A DNA stretch of 45,922 nucleotides from Burkholderia sp. IMCC1007. GTDB taxonomy: Bacteria; Pseudomonadota; Gammaproteobacteria; Burkholderiales; Burkholderiaceae. The notes under the pieces were generated by a model. The model was not told the origin of the DNA, ran no database searches, and saw only the letters and a program-made list of their open reading frames with translations. Position numbers and translations under genes: made by a program. Location: contig NZ_JAPVQY010000056.1 in NCBI RefSeq assembly GCF_027257875.1, forward strand, positions 1 to 45,922, in the 5' to 3' direction. Positions 33,308-41,785 of this stretch are shown in pieces (within the stretch, counting starts at the first letter, position 1; each line of letters starts with the position of its first letter).

Positions 33308-34588
33308 TCAGAAGAAGGTTTCGACGACTTCCGTCACGCGGTACTGCGGATCGAGCACGAGCAGCTGGCGCCACTTGTCGAACGTCAGGCACGGGTGCGA
33401 GATGTCGAACGCGACCATGTCGCCGACCTTCACGTCCGCGCCCGGCGGGATCTGCAGGTATGCGTGCTGGTCCATCATCCCGGTGACGGCCCAGCCTTCG
33501 CTCGCGGCGACTTCACGTGGTGCGGTGTCGCGGCCCGGACGGAAATGCCGCGCCGGCTCGGGCAGGCCCGCGTCGAACGCGGCGTCGCGCTTGCCGAGCG
33601 CGATGATCGCGCGATCCTGCTCCGGCACCGACTGCACGTACGCCCACAGCTGCAGCGCCGGCAGCAGCCCTTCGCCCATCCTGCGTGCGATCGGGTTGCG
33701 CGCGAACACGTCGGTCTGCGCCTTCTTGTAGATGCCGACGTCGTGCGTCAGGTAGCAGCCCGGACGCAGCACGACTTCCGCGAAACCCGCGTCGGATGCC
33801 TTCGCGAATTCCTCCGCGACCACGTCGTACCATGCCGAGCCCGCGCCCGACAGGATCGCCGGCGTGCGCGCGAAGCGGCCGGCTGCGGCCAGTTCGCGCG
33901 TGAGCGCGACTGCGCCCTGCAGGAACGCGCGGATCTCGCCTTCCTCCTTCAGCACGCCTTCATAGAGCTCGATGCCGGCCAGCTTCAGCGTGTCCGGATA
34001 GCGCGCGATCGCGTCGAGCACCGCCTGGCGCTGCGCGGCATCGCGCACGCCCGCGCGGCCGCCCGGCACGCCGAGCTCGATCAGCACGTTCAGCGATTTC
34101 TTCGCGTCGCCGAAGAAGCGGCCGAGCTGGTCGACGCTGTCGGCCGAATCGACGAGGCAGAAGAACTCGAAATCGGGATCGGACAAGAGCCCCGCGATGA
34201 TCGTCATGTTCTGCCGGCCGACCAGCTGGTTCGCGAGCAGCACGCGCCGCACGCCGCCGTGATACGCGGCCTGCGTCTGGTGCGCGGTCGCGAGCGTGAT
34301 GCCCCATGCGCCCGCGGCGAGCTGGCGGCGGAACAGTTGCGGCGCCATCGTCGTCTTGCCGTGCGGCGCGAACTGGGCACCGTACTGCTGGACAAACGCC
34401 TGCATCCAGTTCAGGTTGTGTTCGATGCGATCCGCGTACAGCACCGCGGCCGGCAGGCTGACGTCTTCCGCGAGCAGGTTCCACTCGAGGCGGCTCGCGT
34501 CGTCGAGCGGCACGCTCGCGCTCGGTACGTTGCCGAGGCCCTTGCCCAACGGATCGATCGTCGGTGCCTGATAGTTTGTAACTTTCAT
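33308..34588 (-). CDS. PLP-dependent D-amino-acid deaminase (DSD1/D-threonine aldolase-like)
   Basis: This 426-residue protein has an alanine-racemase-type barrel with the PLP lysine Lys78 in FAPHGKTTM, and a C-terminal D-serine dehydratase-like domain ending in the zinc-binding His-x-Cys of SHPCLTF. This is the layout of eukaryote-type D-serine dehydratase and D-threonine aldolase. It probably deaminates a D-amino acid to a 2-oxo acid. The ATG at 34588 has GGAG ahead (GGAGCGGGATGAC). It is divergent from the RpiR regulator (121 bases between starts) and next to an N-acyl-D-amino-acid deacylase and a RidA protein, which fits D-amino-acid catabolism. Confidence 0.85.
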   Translation of the reverse strand: MKVTNYQAPTIDPLGKGLGNVPSASVPLDDASRLEWNLLAEDVSLPAAVLYADRIEHNLNWMQAFVQQYGAQFAPHGKTTMAPQLFRRQLAAGAWGITLATAHQTQAAYHGGVRRVLLANQLVGRQNMTIIAGLLSDPDFEFFCLVDSADSVDQLGRFFGDAKKSLNVLIELGVPGGRAGVRDAAQRQAVLDAIARYPDTLKLAGIELYEGVLKEEGEIRAFLQGAVALTRELAAAGRFARTPAILSGAGSAWYDVVAEEFAKASDAGFAEVVLRPGCYLTHDVGIYKKAQTDVFARNPIARRMGEGLLPALQLWAYVQSVPEQDRAIIALGKRDAAFDAGLPEPARHFRPGRDTAPREVAASEGWAVTGMMDQHAYLQIPPGADVKVGDMVAFDISHPCLTFDKWRQLLVLDPQYRVTEVVETFF

Positions 34589-34626
34589 GTCATCCCGCTC
34601 CATCATCACTATGCATTGCACTGAAG

Positions 34627-34656
34627 TTGACATGCAGATGGTACAGAAAGTAGCAT
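34627..34656 (+). promoter_or_regulatory. predicted promoter of the rpiR-deacylase-ridA operon
   Basis: Perfect -35 TTGACA (34627-34632) and -10 TAGCAT (34651-34656, four of six) are 18 bases apart on the plus strand. Transcription should begin near 34663, directly before the palindromic operator. Confidence 0.6.
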
Positions 34657-34664
34657 CGGCGCGG

Positions 34665-34685
34665 TGATGTTATTTAGTAACATCA
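34665..34685. promoter_or_regulatory. perfect palindromic operator, likely RpiR-family site
   Basis: TGATGTTA-TTTAG-TAACATCA is an inverted repeat with exact 8-base arms and a 5-base centre. It lies at the predicted transcription start of the regulator operon, 24 bases before the RpiR ATG and 76 bases from the divergent deaminase start. Binding there could control both directions. Confidence 0.75.
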
Positions 34686-34709
34686 AGCTCCACATCCCCT
34701 TTTCCGCAG

Positions 34710-35645
34710 ATGAATACGCCCGCTACCCCGTCCGCTTCGTCCGGCGCCGAGCCACCGGTTCCGATCGCGCCGCCGGTCCTCGACATCGTCGCGCGGATCG
34801 CCGAATGCGCGCCCGAGTTGCGCGAAGCCGAGCGCAAGGTCGCCGCGTTCATCCTCGCCGATCTCGCGCGCGCCGCGCATGCGAGCATCGGCGCGCTGGC
34901 ACGCGACGCGGAGGTGAGCGTCGCGACGGTCACGCGTTTCGCGAAGGCCGTCGGCTGCCGCGACGTGCGCGAACTGAAGGTGCTCGTCGCGCAGGCGGCG
35001 GCCGTCGGCCAGCGCTTTCTCGTGCCGTCCGACGAGCGGCCCGCGGAAGACGCGAGCCCCGCTTCGGTCGTCTACGACGAGATCCGCGTGGCGCTCGCGC
35101 ACAACCATCAATTGCTGCGCAACACGTCGTTCGACGCGGCCGCCGACCTGCTCGCCGGCGCGAAGATGATCTACGTGTACGGGCAGGGCGGCGGCTCGAC
35201 CGCGCTCGCCGACGAACTGCGTTTCCGGCTCGTGCGTTTCGGCCGGCCGGTCGCGACCTACCAGGACAGCCTGCTGCAGCGAATGGTGTCCGCGACGCTG
35301 TCGCGCGACGCCGTGGTGGTCGCGCTGTCGGTCAGCGGGCGCGTGCCCGAGCTGCTCGAGAGCTGCCGGCTTGCGAAGCGCTACGGCGCGCGGCTGATCG
35401 CGATCACCGCGCCGGCGTCGCCGCTCGCGACGCTCGCCGACCATCTGGTCCCGGTCGTCGCGTTCGAAACCGATTTCATTTACAAGCCTTCGACATCGCG
35501 CTACGCGATGATGATGGCGATCGACGTGCTCGTCACCGGCGTCGCGCTGCGGCTCGGCGATGCGGGCCGGGAATCGCTGCGCCGCATCAAACACGCGCTC
35601 GATGCGCACCGCGGCGGCGGAGACCGTCAACCGGTAGGAGACTGA
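34710..35645 (+). CDS. RpiR-family transcriptional regulator (HTH + SIS)
   Basis: This 311-residue regulator has an N-terminal RpiR helix-turn-helix (residues about 25-100, with REAERKVAAFIL and DAEVSVATVTRFAKAVGCRD) and a C-terminal SIS domain (about 125-275: IYVYGQGGGSTALADEL and ALSVSGRVPEL). SIS domains usually bind phosphosugars or N-acyl amino sugars, but this subgroup is tied to amino-acid degradation genes. It should bind the palindrome just ahead of its own start. The next gene, the deacylase, starts 2 bases after its stop, so they are one operon. Confidence 0.9.
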   Translation: MNTPATPSASSGAEPPVPIAPPVLDIVARIAECAPELREAERKVAAFILADLARAAHASIGALARDAEVSVATVTRFAKAVGCRDVRELKVLVAQAAAVGQRFLVPSDERPAEDASPASVVYDEIRVALAHNHQLLRNTSFDAAADLLAGAKMIYVYGQGGGSTALADELRFRLVRFGRPVATYQDSLLQRMVSATLSRDAVVVALSVSGRVPELLESCRLAKRYGARLIAITAPASPLATLADHLVPVVAFETDFIYKPSTSRYAMMMAIDVLVTGVALRLGDAGRESLRRIKHALDAHRGGGDRQPVGD

Positions 35646-35647
35646 CC

Positions 35648-37129
35648 ATGCATTCGCATCCCGAAGCCGCCGATACGCTGATCATCGGCGCGCAGCTGTA
35701 CGACGGCACCGGCGCGCCGCCCGTCACGCGCGACGTCGCGATCCGCAACGGCATGATCGCGGCGATCGGCAACCTGTCGAACTGGCTGGCCGAGAACGTC
35801 GTCGACGCGAACGGCCGCGCGCTCGCGCCGGGCTTCGTCGACGTGCACACGCACGACGACACGCACGTGATCCGCGCGCCCGAGATGCTGCCGAAGATCT
35901 CGCAGGGCGTGACGACCGTGATCGTCGGCAACTGCGGGATCAGCGCGTCGCCGGTGACGCTCGCGGGCGATCCGCCCGACCCGATGAACCTGCTCGGCGA
36001 GCGCGGCGCGTTCCGGTATCCGACCTTCGCCGATTACGTCGCGGCCGTGAACGTTGCGCGCCCGGCCGTGAACGTCGCGGCGCTCGTCGGCCACACCGCG
36101 CTGCGCAACAACCAGATGGACCGCCTCGACCGCGCGGCGACCGACGGCGAAATCGCCGGCATGCGCGCGCAGCTCGAGGAGGCGCTCGCGAACGGCGCGC
36201 TCGGATTGTCGTCGGGCCTCGCGTACGGCTCCGCGTTCGCGGCGCCGGCCGAGGAAGTGATGGCGCTCGCCGAGCCGCTCGCGAACGCGGGCGCGCTGTA
36301 CACGACCCACATGCGGACCGAGTTCGACGCGATCCTCGACGCGATGGACGAGGCCTATCGCGTCGGCCGTCACGCGAAGGTGCCGGTCGTGATCTCGCAC
36401 CTGAAGTGCGCGGGCCCGTCGAACTGGGGGCGCAGCACCGAGGTGCTCGCGTCGCTCGAAGGCGCGCGCCGCTACCAGCCGATCGGCTGCGACTGCTATC
36501 CGTACAGCCGCAGTTCGTCGACGCTCGACCTGAAGCAGGTGACGGGCGACATCGACATCACGATCACGTGGTCGGAGCCGCATCCGGAAGTCGCCGGCAA
36601 GTTGCTGAAGGCGATCGCGGCCGACTGGGGCGTGACCGAGCAGGAAGCCGCGCAGCGGATCCGCCCGGCCGGCGCGGTGTACCACAACATGTCCGAGGAC
36701 GACGTGCGCCGGATCCTGTCGCATCCGGCGACGATGGTCGGCTCCGACGGCCTGCCGAATGATCCGCTGCCGCATCCGCGGCTGTGGGGCGCGTTCCCGC
36801 GCGTGCTCGGCCATTACGTGCGCGACACCAACCTGCTGCCGCTCGAGGAAGCGATCCGCAAGATGACGTCGCTGTCCGCGCGCCGCTATGGCATCGCGAA
36901 GCGCGGCGAAGTGCACGTCGGCTACCACGCGGATCTGGTGCTGTTCGATCCGGCGAGTGTGATCGACGCGGCGACGTTCGAGAAGCCGCAGCAGCCCGCG
37001 CACGGGATCGACGCGGTGTGGGTAAACGGCGTGCTGACCTACGAGAACGGCCAGCCGACCGGCGAGCGCGCCGGCGGTTTCGTTGCGCGCGGCGAGCGCG
37101 TGCCGGCGAGTGCCGACGCCGCGTTCTGA
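35648..37129 (+). CDS. N-acyl-D-amino-acid deacylase (D-aminoacylase)
   Basis: This 493-residue amidohydrolase removes the acyl group from N-acyl-D-amino acids, giving free D-amino acid. It has the metal motif VDVHTHDD (residues about 65-72), the single zinc Cys in GNCGIS, HTALRNNQMDR, TTHMRTE, VVISHLKCAG and the C-terminal GSDGLPNDPLPHPR carrying the catalytic Asp. Length matches D-aminoacylases of Alcaligenes. AGGAG lies seven bases before the ATG at 35648. It sits between its likely regulator and a RidA gene, and next to a divergent PLP deaminase that could consume its product. Confidence 0.92.
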   Translation: MHSHPEAADTLIIGAQLYDGTGAPPVTRDVAIRNGMIAAIGNLSNWLAENVVDANGRALAPGFVDVHTHDDTHVIRAPEMLPKISQGVTTVIVGNCGISASPVTLAGDPPDPMNLLGERGAFRYPTFADYVAAVNVARPAVNVAALVGHTALRNNQMDRLDRAATDGEIAGMRAQLEEALANGALGLSSGLAYGSAFAAPAEEVMALAEPLANAGALYTTHMRTEFDAILDAMDEAYRVGRHAKVPVVISHLKCAGPSNWGRSTEVLASLEGARRYQPIGCDCYPYSRSSSTLDLKQVTGDIDITITWSEPHPEVAGKLLKAIAADWGVTEQEAAQRIRPAGAVYHNMSEDDVRRILSHPATMVGSDGLPNDPLPHPRLWGAFPRVLGHYVRDTNLLPLEEAIRKMTSLSARRYGIAKRGEVHVGYHADLVLFDPASVIDAATFEKPQQPAHGIDAVWVNGVLTYENGQPTGERAGGFVARGERVPASADAAF

Positions 37130-37209
37130 GCGCGGTTTTGATTCGATCTGCCGCGCGCGCCAAGGGTCGGCGCGCGCATCCGCAACCGTGCGTTGCATGG
37201 GGCGGGAGA

Positions 37210-37226
37210 GGCGCTGAAGCGCCGGC
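37210..37226. repeat. copy of the GGCGCTGAAGCGCCGGC repeat
   Basis: The 17-base sequence also occurs at 45860-45876. Here the palindrome GGCGCT-GA-AGCGCC has 6-base arms (37210-37215 / 37218-37223). It lies in the 124-base gap between the deacylase and the RidA gene and might form a small hairpin in the transcript. Confidence 0.6.
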
Positions 37227-37253
37227 TCCGGCCGACAAACAAGGAGTGAAACG

Positions 37254-37640
37254 ATGAAGCGATATGGCGTGGGCGAAGCGAAGGGTACCGGCGGCCAGGT
37301 GATGCCGTTTGCGCGTGCGGTCGAGGCCGACGGCTGGCTGTACGTGTCGGGCCAGACGCCGATGGTGAACGGCGAGGTCGTCGAAGGCGGGATCGTCACG
37401 CAGTCGAAGCAGACGATCGAGAACGTGATCGCGATCCTGAAGGAGGCCGGTTACGGCCTCGAGCACGTCGTGCGCTGCGGCGTGTGGCTCGACGACGCAC
37501 GCGATTTCGCGTCGTTCAACAAGGTGTTCGTGTCGTACTTCGGCGAGCACCCGCCGGCACGCGCGTGCGTGCAATCGAGCATGGTCATCGACTGCAAGGT
37601 CGAGGTCGATTGCATCGCTTACAAGGCGCCGGCGAAGTAA
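37254..37640 (+). CDS. RidA (YjgF/YER057c/UK114) family protein
   Basis: This 128-residue protein hydrolyses reactive enamine/imine intermediates released by PLP-dependent dehydratases and deaminases. Family features are YVSGQTP (30-36), the conserved Arg103 in PPARACVQ that holds the substrate carboxylate, and Glu117 in VEVDCIAY. AAGGAG lies seven bases before the ATG. Its position after the N-acyl-D-amino-acid deacylase and near the PLP deaminase fits well: the deaminase would make 2-aminoacrylate-type imines. The 124-base gap with a short hairpin before it may give separate expression. It is a local paralog, so the housekeeping ridA name is not given. Confidence 0.92.
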   Translation: MKRYGVGEAKGTGGQVMPFARAVEADGWLYVSGQTPMVNGEVVEGGIVTQSKQTIENVIAILKEAGYGLEHVVRCGVWLDDARDFASFNKVFVSYFGEHPPARACVQSSMVIDCKVEVDCIAYKAPAK

Positions 37641-37817
37641 CGCGGCGAGGGCAGAAGCTGTAGAACTCGTCGCCGGTCTGGCCAAGATCCTCCCAAAGCC
37701 TCGTGGCGGCGGACACGAAGCCGCTGAACTTTCTGTAACGCTGAATGTTCCGATGACAGAGGTTTTTCGTCACCCGGTGGTATCGCGGACGAACCGGACG
37801 GAGGTGGCGAGGGTGCA
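37641..37817. other. lower-GC gap with a possible coding remnant on the minus strand
   Basis: Between ridA and the next gene lie 177 bases of lower GC. On the minus strand a reading frame (about 37836 to 37640) encodes a protein-like stretch with aromatic residues (RYHRVTKNLCHRN, then RKFSGFVSAATRLWEDLGQ), unlike the Arg/Ala-rich noise of shadow frames here. It has no good start or ribosome site. It may be the tail of a decayed mobile-element or other gene; I cannot name the family. Confidence 0.3.
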
Positions 37818-38255
37818 ATGGTGATTCGGATCGCAATGTTGATGTTGACGCTCTTGGTCGGCCACAGTGCGGTTGCAGGCACGCTGTCCGACAGGGTGTC
37901 GCGTGGCGGGGCAGTCCCCGCTGTCGTGCCGGAGTCAGTCGAAATCGTCAGGAACGGTGCGTGGTCGGCCGATATCAGCGGGGATGAAACGGCAGAGACG
38001 TGTCGTGCGTTCGTTCTTCGGCAGGCGGATGTCAGCGCGTTTTTCAAGCGTGCGAACCGCGTAACGGAGCGGGCGTACAGCCATGATCTGGATGCGGCGA
38101 ATTGCTATGCCGAAGGCAACGCACGTTTCGTGGACGGCAGCACGGTGAAATGGACGATAGACCAGGCAAGGCGAGGCTTCATTACCGAGCCCGATGGTCG
38201 AACAATCTACCTGTATTGTCCGAAGTGCCGAACCGACGTATTCGCGCCGAACTAG
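37818..38255 (+). CDS. hypothetical secreted cysteine protein
   Basis: This 145-residue protein begins with a clean signal peptide (residues 1-20, cut after AVA). The mature protein has four cysteines (62, 96, 134, 137), the last two in YLYCPKC, which suggests two disulfides or a metal site. GGAGG-like purines (GGAGGTGGCGAGGGTGCA ahead) support the ATG at 37818. Base composition and codon use are less GC-biased than the neighbours, as is the gap before it, hinting at later acquisition. I do not recognise the family. Secreted location is the only firm inference. Confidence 0.65.
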   Translation: MVIRIAMLMLTLLVGHSAVAGTLSDRVSRGGAVPAVVPESVEIVRNGAWSADISGDETAETCRAFVLRQADVSAFFKRANRVTERAYSHDLDAANCYAEGNARFVDGSTVKWTIDQARRGFITEPDGRTIYLYCPKCRTDVFAPN

Positions 38256-38369
38256 CGAGCACTTCTTCCGCAAGCAGGCGGTGCTGGCGGCCCGCAAAGC
38301 GCCCGCGAGCGCCCCTTCATTTCCCGTCCGTTCGTGTAACGTGCTGCACGAACGACTGAAAGGAACCGT

Positions 38370-38789
38370 ATGGAATGGGCTGCCCTTGTACCTGAGCTGA
38401 TCTGCTCGGACGTCGCCAACAGCGTGCGCTTCTATCGTGACGTGCTGGGCTTTCGAATCCGGTTCGAACGCCCGGAGGACGGATTCGCTTATATCGAGAT
38501 GGGGGCGGCCCAGCTGATGCTCGAGCAGCGGAGTCCGGAAAGCTGGGTGACGGGTCCGATGGACCGGCCGTTCGGGCGAGGGATCAATCTGCAGATCGAG
38601 GTCGATTCGATCGGCCCGATCCATGACCGGATCGTCCGGGCGGGCGTGGCACTGTTCGTCGAGCCCCGAACCTCGTGGTATCGGCAGGACGACATCGAGC
38701 ACGGCCAGATCGAGATGCTGGTGCAAGACCCCGACGGTTACCTGCTGCGACTGGTGGAAATCCTGCCGGAGCGCGCGGCGCAACGCTGA
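38370..38789 (+). CDS. VOC-family (glyoxalase/bleomycin resistance-like) protein
   Basis: This 139-residue protein has the vicinal-oxygen-chelate fold with two beta-alpha-beta-beta-beta units: ELICSDVANSVRFYRDVLGFRIRF at the start (residues about 9-32) and QIEMLVQDPDGYLLRLVEI near the end, where Glu and aromatic residues match the family. Such proteins include glyoxalase I, dioxygenases and bleomycin-binding proteins; the substrate here is unknown. GAAAGGA lies seven bases before the ATG. It follows the secreted cysteine protein by 114 bases and is convergent with queF (52 bases). Confidence 0.85.
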   Translation: MEWAALVPELICSDVANSVRFYRDVLGFRIRFERPEDGFAYIEMGAAQLMLEQRSPESWVTGPMDRPFGRGINLQIEVDSIGPIHDRIVRAGVALFVEPRTSWYRQDDIEHGQIEMLVQDPDGYLLRLVEILPERAAQR

Positions 38790-38841
38790 CCGCGGACCGT
38801 CCGCCACCCGCAACGGGCAGGCGAACGGCCGCCGGCGGGTT

Positions 38842-39672
38842 TCACTGCCGCGCCGTCCGCGCGTTGTCCGGCATCGGCTGGTTGTAGTTCGTGCGGAACG
38901 GATTGATGTCGAGCCCGCCGCGGCGCGTATAGCGCGCATACACCGCCAGCTTCACCGGTTTGCACGCATGCAGGATGTCGAGAAAAATGCGCTCGACGCA
39001 CTGCTCGTGAAACCCCGTGTGATTGCGGAACGAGATGATGTAGCGCAGCAGCCCCGCATGATCGATCTGCGGGCCGACGTAGTGGATCTGCACGCTGCCC
39101 CAGTCGGGCTGGCCGGTGACCGGGCAGTTCGAACGCAGCAGGTCGGACACGAGCGTCTCCTCGACCGGCGCTTCGTCCTCGGCGTCGGCCGCCGACAGCA
39201 GCGACGGATCGGGTTCGTACACGTCGGTGTCGAGGTCGAGCCGGTCGAGCGACAGCCCGTCGAGTTCGTCCATCTCGAGCTTGCCGAAATCGTGCGGCGA
39301 CACGAGCTGCACCGACACGCTCGCGCCGCACGCGGCCGACACGTCGCGCTTGAGCACGTCGCGCACCGCGTCGAGCGAGTCGAACTTCGATTGCGCGAAC
39401 GAGCCGAGATACAGCTTGAACGACTTCGATTCGACGATGCTCGGCGACTCGGCCGGCACGTAGAACGTCGCGACCGCGACCTGCGGCTTGCCTCGCGCAT
39501 TGAGCCACGACAGCTCGTACGCGTTCCAGATGTCGGTGCCGAAGAACGGCAGCGCCGACGTGATGCCGAGCTGCTCGCGCGCACCGGCGCGCGGGATCGG
39601 GAACAGCAGCGACGCGTCGTACTGCGTTGCGTAGACGGTGGCCTTGCCGAGCGGGGAATGTTCGGGATTCAT
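38842..39672 (-). CDS. queF: NADPH-dependent 7-cyano-7-deazaguanine reductase
   Basis: This 276-residue enzyme reduces preQ0 to preQ1 in queuosine biosynthesis, a tRNA wobble modification. It is of the long, YqcD-type bimodular class: the QueF motif ESKSFKLY (81-88) lies in the N-terminal half, while the catalytic Cys183 (RSNCPVTGQPDWG) and HTGFHEQCVERI are in the C-terminal half. An acidic linker (LLSAADAEDEAPVEE, about 158-172) is a local feature. It follows ilvA on the same strand by 12 bases and may be co-transcribed with it. No other queuosine gene is in the window. Confidence 0.95.
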   Translation of the reverse strand: MNPEHSPLGKATVYATQYDASLLFPIPRAGAREQLGITSALPFFGTDIWNAYELSWLNARGKPQVAVATFYVPAESPSIVESKSFKLYLGSFAQSKFDSLDAVRDVLKRDVSAACGASVSVQLVSPHDFGKLEMDELDGLSLDRLDLDTDVYEPDPSLLSAADAEDEAPVEETLVSDLLRSNCPVTGQPDWGSVQIHYVGPQIDHAGLLRYIISFRNHTGFHEQCVERIFLDILHACKPVKLAVYARYTRRGGLDINPFRTNYNQPMPDNARTARQ

Positions 39673-39684
39673 TGCGTGACGCCT

Positions 39685-41208
39685 TTACGACAGGAAGAGG
39701 CGATAAGCCGGATTGGCGCTCTCTTCGACATACGGATAGCCGAGCGCCGCGAGGAAGCGTTCGAACTCGGTGTGATCGGCCTGCGGCACCTGCAGCCCGA
39801 CGAGGATCGAGCTGTAGTCCGCGCCCTGGTTGCGGTAGTGGAACAGGCTGATGTTCCAGTCCGGCGCCATCGACGACAGGAACTTCATCAGCGCGCCCGG
39901 CCGTTCCGGGAATTCGAAGCGGAACAGGCGTTCGTCCAGCGCGAGCGGCGAGCGGCCGCCGACCATGTAGCGGATATGTTCCTTCGACAGCTCGTCGTGC
40001 GTCAAATCGACGCTCTTGAAGCCGTGCGACTCGAAGTTCGCGGCGATCTCGGCCGACTCGCCGCGGCGCTTGATCTGCACGCCGACGAAGATATGCGCGG
40101 ACTGCGCATCGGCGATCCGGTAGTTGAACTCGGTGACGTTGCGGTCGCCGACGAGCGAGCAGAAGCGCTTGAAGCTGCCGCGCTCCTCGGGGATCGTGAC
40201 CGCGAACACGGCTTCGCGCGCTTCACCGACTTCCGCGCGTTCGGCGACGAAGCGCATCCGGTCGAAGTTCATGTTCGCGCCCGACGTGACCGCGACGAGC
40301 GTCTGGTTCTCGATCCCTTCGCGCTCCGCGTAGCGCTTCGCGCCCGCGACCGCGAGCGCACCCGACGGCTCGAGCACGCTGCGCGTATCCTGGAACACGT
40401 CCTTGATCGCCGCGCACAGTGCGTCGGTGTCGACCGTCACGACGCCGTCGAGGAATTCGCGGCACAGCCGGAAGGTTTCCTCGCCGACGAGCTTCACCGC
40501 GGTGCCGTCCGCGAACAGGCCGACTTCGCTCAGCTCGACGCGCTCGCCCTTCTGCAGCGACTGCGCCATCGCGCACGAATCCTCGGCCTGCACACCGAAC
40601 ACCTTGATTTCCGGGCGCACCGCCTTCACGTACGCGGCCACGCCGGACGCGAGCCCGCCGCCGCCGATCGGCACGAAGATCGCATGGATCGGGCCCTGGT
40701 GCTGGCGCAGGATTTCCATCGCGATCGTGCCCTGGCCGGCGATCACGTACGGATCGTCGAACGGATGGACGAACGTGAGATCGCGCTCGGCCTGCACCTT
40801 GATCGCATGCGCATACGCATCGCTGTACGATTCGCCGGCCTGAATCACCTCGACGCTCGGGCCGCCGTGCGCGCGCACCGCATCGACCTTCACCTGTGGC
40901 GTCGTGACGGGCACGACGATCACGGCCTTGACGCCCATCCGGGCCGCCGAGAACGCGACGCCCTGCGCGTGATTGCCGGCTGACGCCGTAATCACGCCGC
41001 GTGCGAGCGCGTCGGCCGGAATGTGCGCCATCTTGTTGTACGCGCCGCGCAGCTTGAACGAGAACACCGGCTGGTTGTCCTCGCGCTTCAGGTACACGGG
41101 GTTGCGCAGCCGTGCCGACAGGTTGCGGGCGGGTTCGAGTTCCGTCTCGAGCGCGACGTCGTAGACGCGCGCAGTCAGGATTTTCTTCAGGTAATCGTGG
41201 GATGCCAT
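39685..41208 (-). CDS. ilvA: threonine ammonia-lyase, biosynthetic
   Basis: This 507-residue enzyme deaminates threonine to 2-oxobutanoate, the first committed step to isoleucine. The PLP lysine is Lys52 in FSFKLRGAYNKM; the catalytic domain also has ASAGNHAQGVA (75-85) and GGGGLASG-type glycine loop (PIGGGGLASGVA). Two ACT-like regulatory modules fill residues about 330-505 (ERGSFKRFCSLVG and ERPGALMKFLSSM), which gives feedback control by isoleucine and valine. Length and domain order fit biosynthetic IlvA rather than catabolic TdcB. The enzyme releases 2-aminocrotonate, the classic RidA substrate, but the RidA gene nearby is on the other strand with the D-amino-acid genes. Confidence 0.95.
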   Translation of the reverse strand: MASHDYLKKILTARVYDVALETELEPARNLSARLRNPVYLKREDNQPVFSFKLRGAYNKMAHIPADALARGVITASAGNHAQGVAFSAARMGVKAVIVVPVTTPQVKVDAVRAHGGPSVEVIQAGESYSDAYAHAIKVQAERDLTFVHPFDDPYVIAGQGTIAMEILRQHQGPIHAIFVPIGGGGLASGVAAYVKAVRPEIKVFGVQAEDSCAMAQSLQKGERVELSEVGLFADGTAVKLVGEETFRLCREFLDGVVTVDTDALCAAIKDVFQDTRSVLEPSGALAVAGAKRYAEREGIENQTLVAVTSGANMNFDRMRFVAERAEVGEAREAVFAVTIPEERGSFKRFCSLVGDRNVTEFNYRIADAQSAHIFVGVQIKRRGESAEIAANFESHGFKSVDLTHDELSKEHIRYMVGGRSPLALDERLFRFEFPERPGALMKFLSSMAPDWNISLFHYRNQGADYSSILVGLQVPQADHTEFERFLAALGYPYVEESANPAYRLFLS

Positions 41209-41785
41209 GGACGCTCGCGTGCAGTGCGGAAAGCAGACGGTAAAGGATCAATGATAGCGCCAAGGGTCCGTCCGCACGCAAGCGGCATGCCGGGCGCATC
41301 GTCGCGGCGCGGCCCGCGCGCGCGCATTTGACGGATGCCCCCCCTTTTTTTACCGGTTTAACTGCACGGTTACCGACCGGACGGACGGCGAATGCCGCCG
41401 CAAAACGGCGCAGGCCCAGGCGTGGCGCGGGTTGCGGCGATAGCCCCACGGCCTGTCCGGCGTGTCACGGGCGGCCCGATCATGGGTTAGAATTCCGTTT
41501 TGAATCAAGGATTCGGAAGATGCAGAGGCACCCTCGGATCGCCCCGTTGAAGCCGTCGCCGCGCGCAGCCAGCCCCGCGGCGGAACGGCATGCGCGCCGC
41601 GCGCGATCGTGCTGATGGCTCCGAGTGCCGCCAGGCGCTGCCGACCGGGAGCGGTGAGTGAAGACCCGCCCTGGCCCCATGCGAGATAGTCGCGCGCCTG
41701 GCACCAGAACAGATTTCCCCAAGATTGCGCGTACGCGCTTGCCGACGCCCGTTCACGGTGTATCGGCCCTCCGAGTCGTCCGAAC
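41209..41785. promoter_or_regulatory. 577-base divergent control region with a long leader
   Basis: This region separates ilvA (leftward) from the giant oxidase (rightward) and holds no convincing gene. TAGAAT (41488-41493) is a good rightward -10 next to a short AT-rich patch (about 41485-41515); the -35 at 17 bases, TCACGG, is weak. It would give a leader of about 285 bases before the ATG at 41786, long enough for a structured RNA. I tested it by eye for cobalamin, glycine and 6S-like motifs and found none complete. Confidence 0.45.

Noticed and set aside
37585..37836. Intact transposase gene on the minus strand
   Set aside because: The frame is short, lacks a start signal, overlaps the ridA end and I see no DDE motif or terminal inverted repeats; kept only as a possible remnant.
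41341..41360. C-run and T-run after 41338 as a terminator
   Set aside because: There is no stem-loop directly before the T-run; it lies upstream of ilvA on the other strand where no gene ends.
41494..41785. Riboswitch or 6S RNA in the leader of the oxidase gene
   Set aside because: A GAAGACCCGCC stretch resembles part of the B12 box, but the other cobalamin motifs (such as GCCACTG) are missing. No tandem glycine-type cores and no 6S-type closing stem were found.
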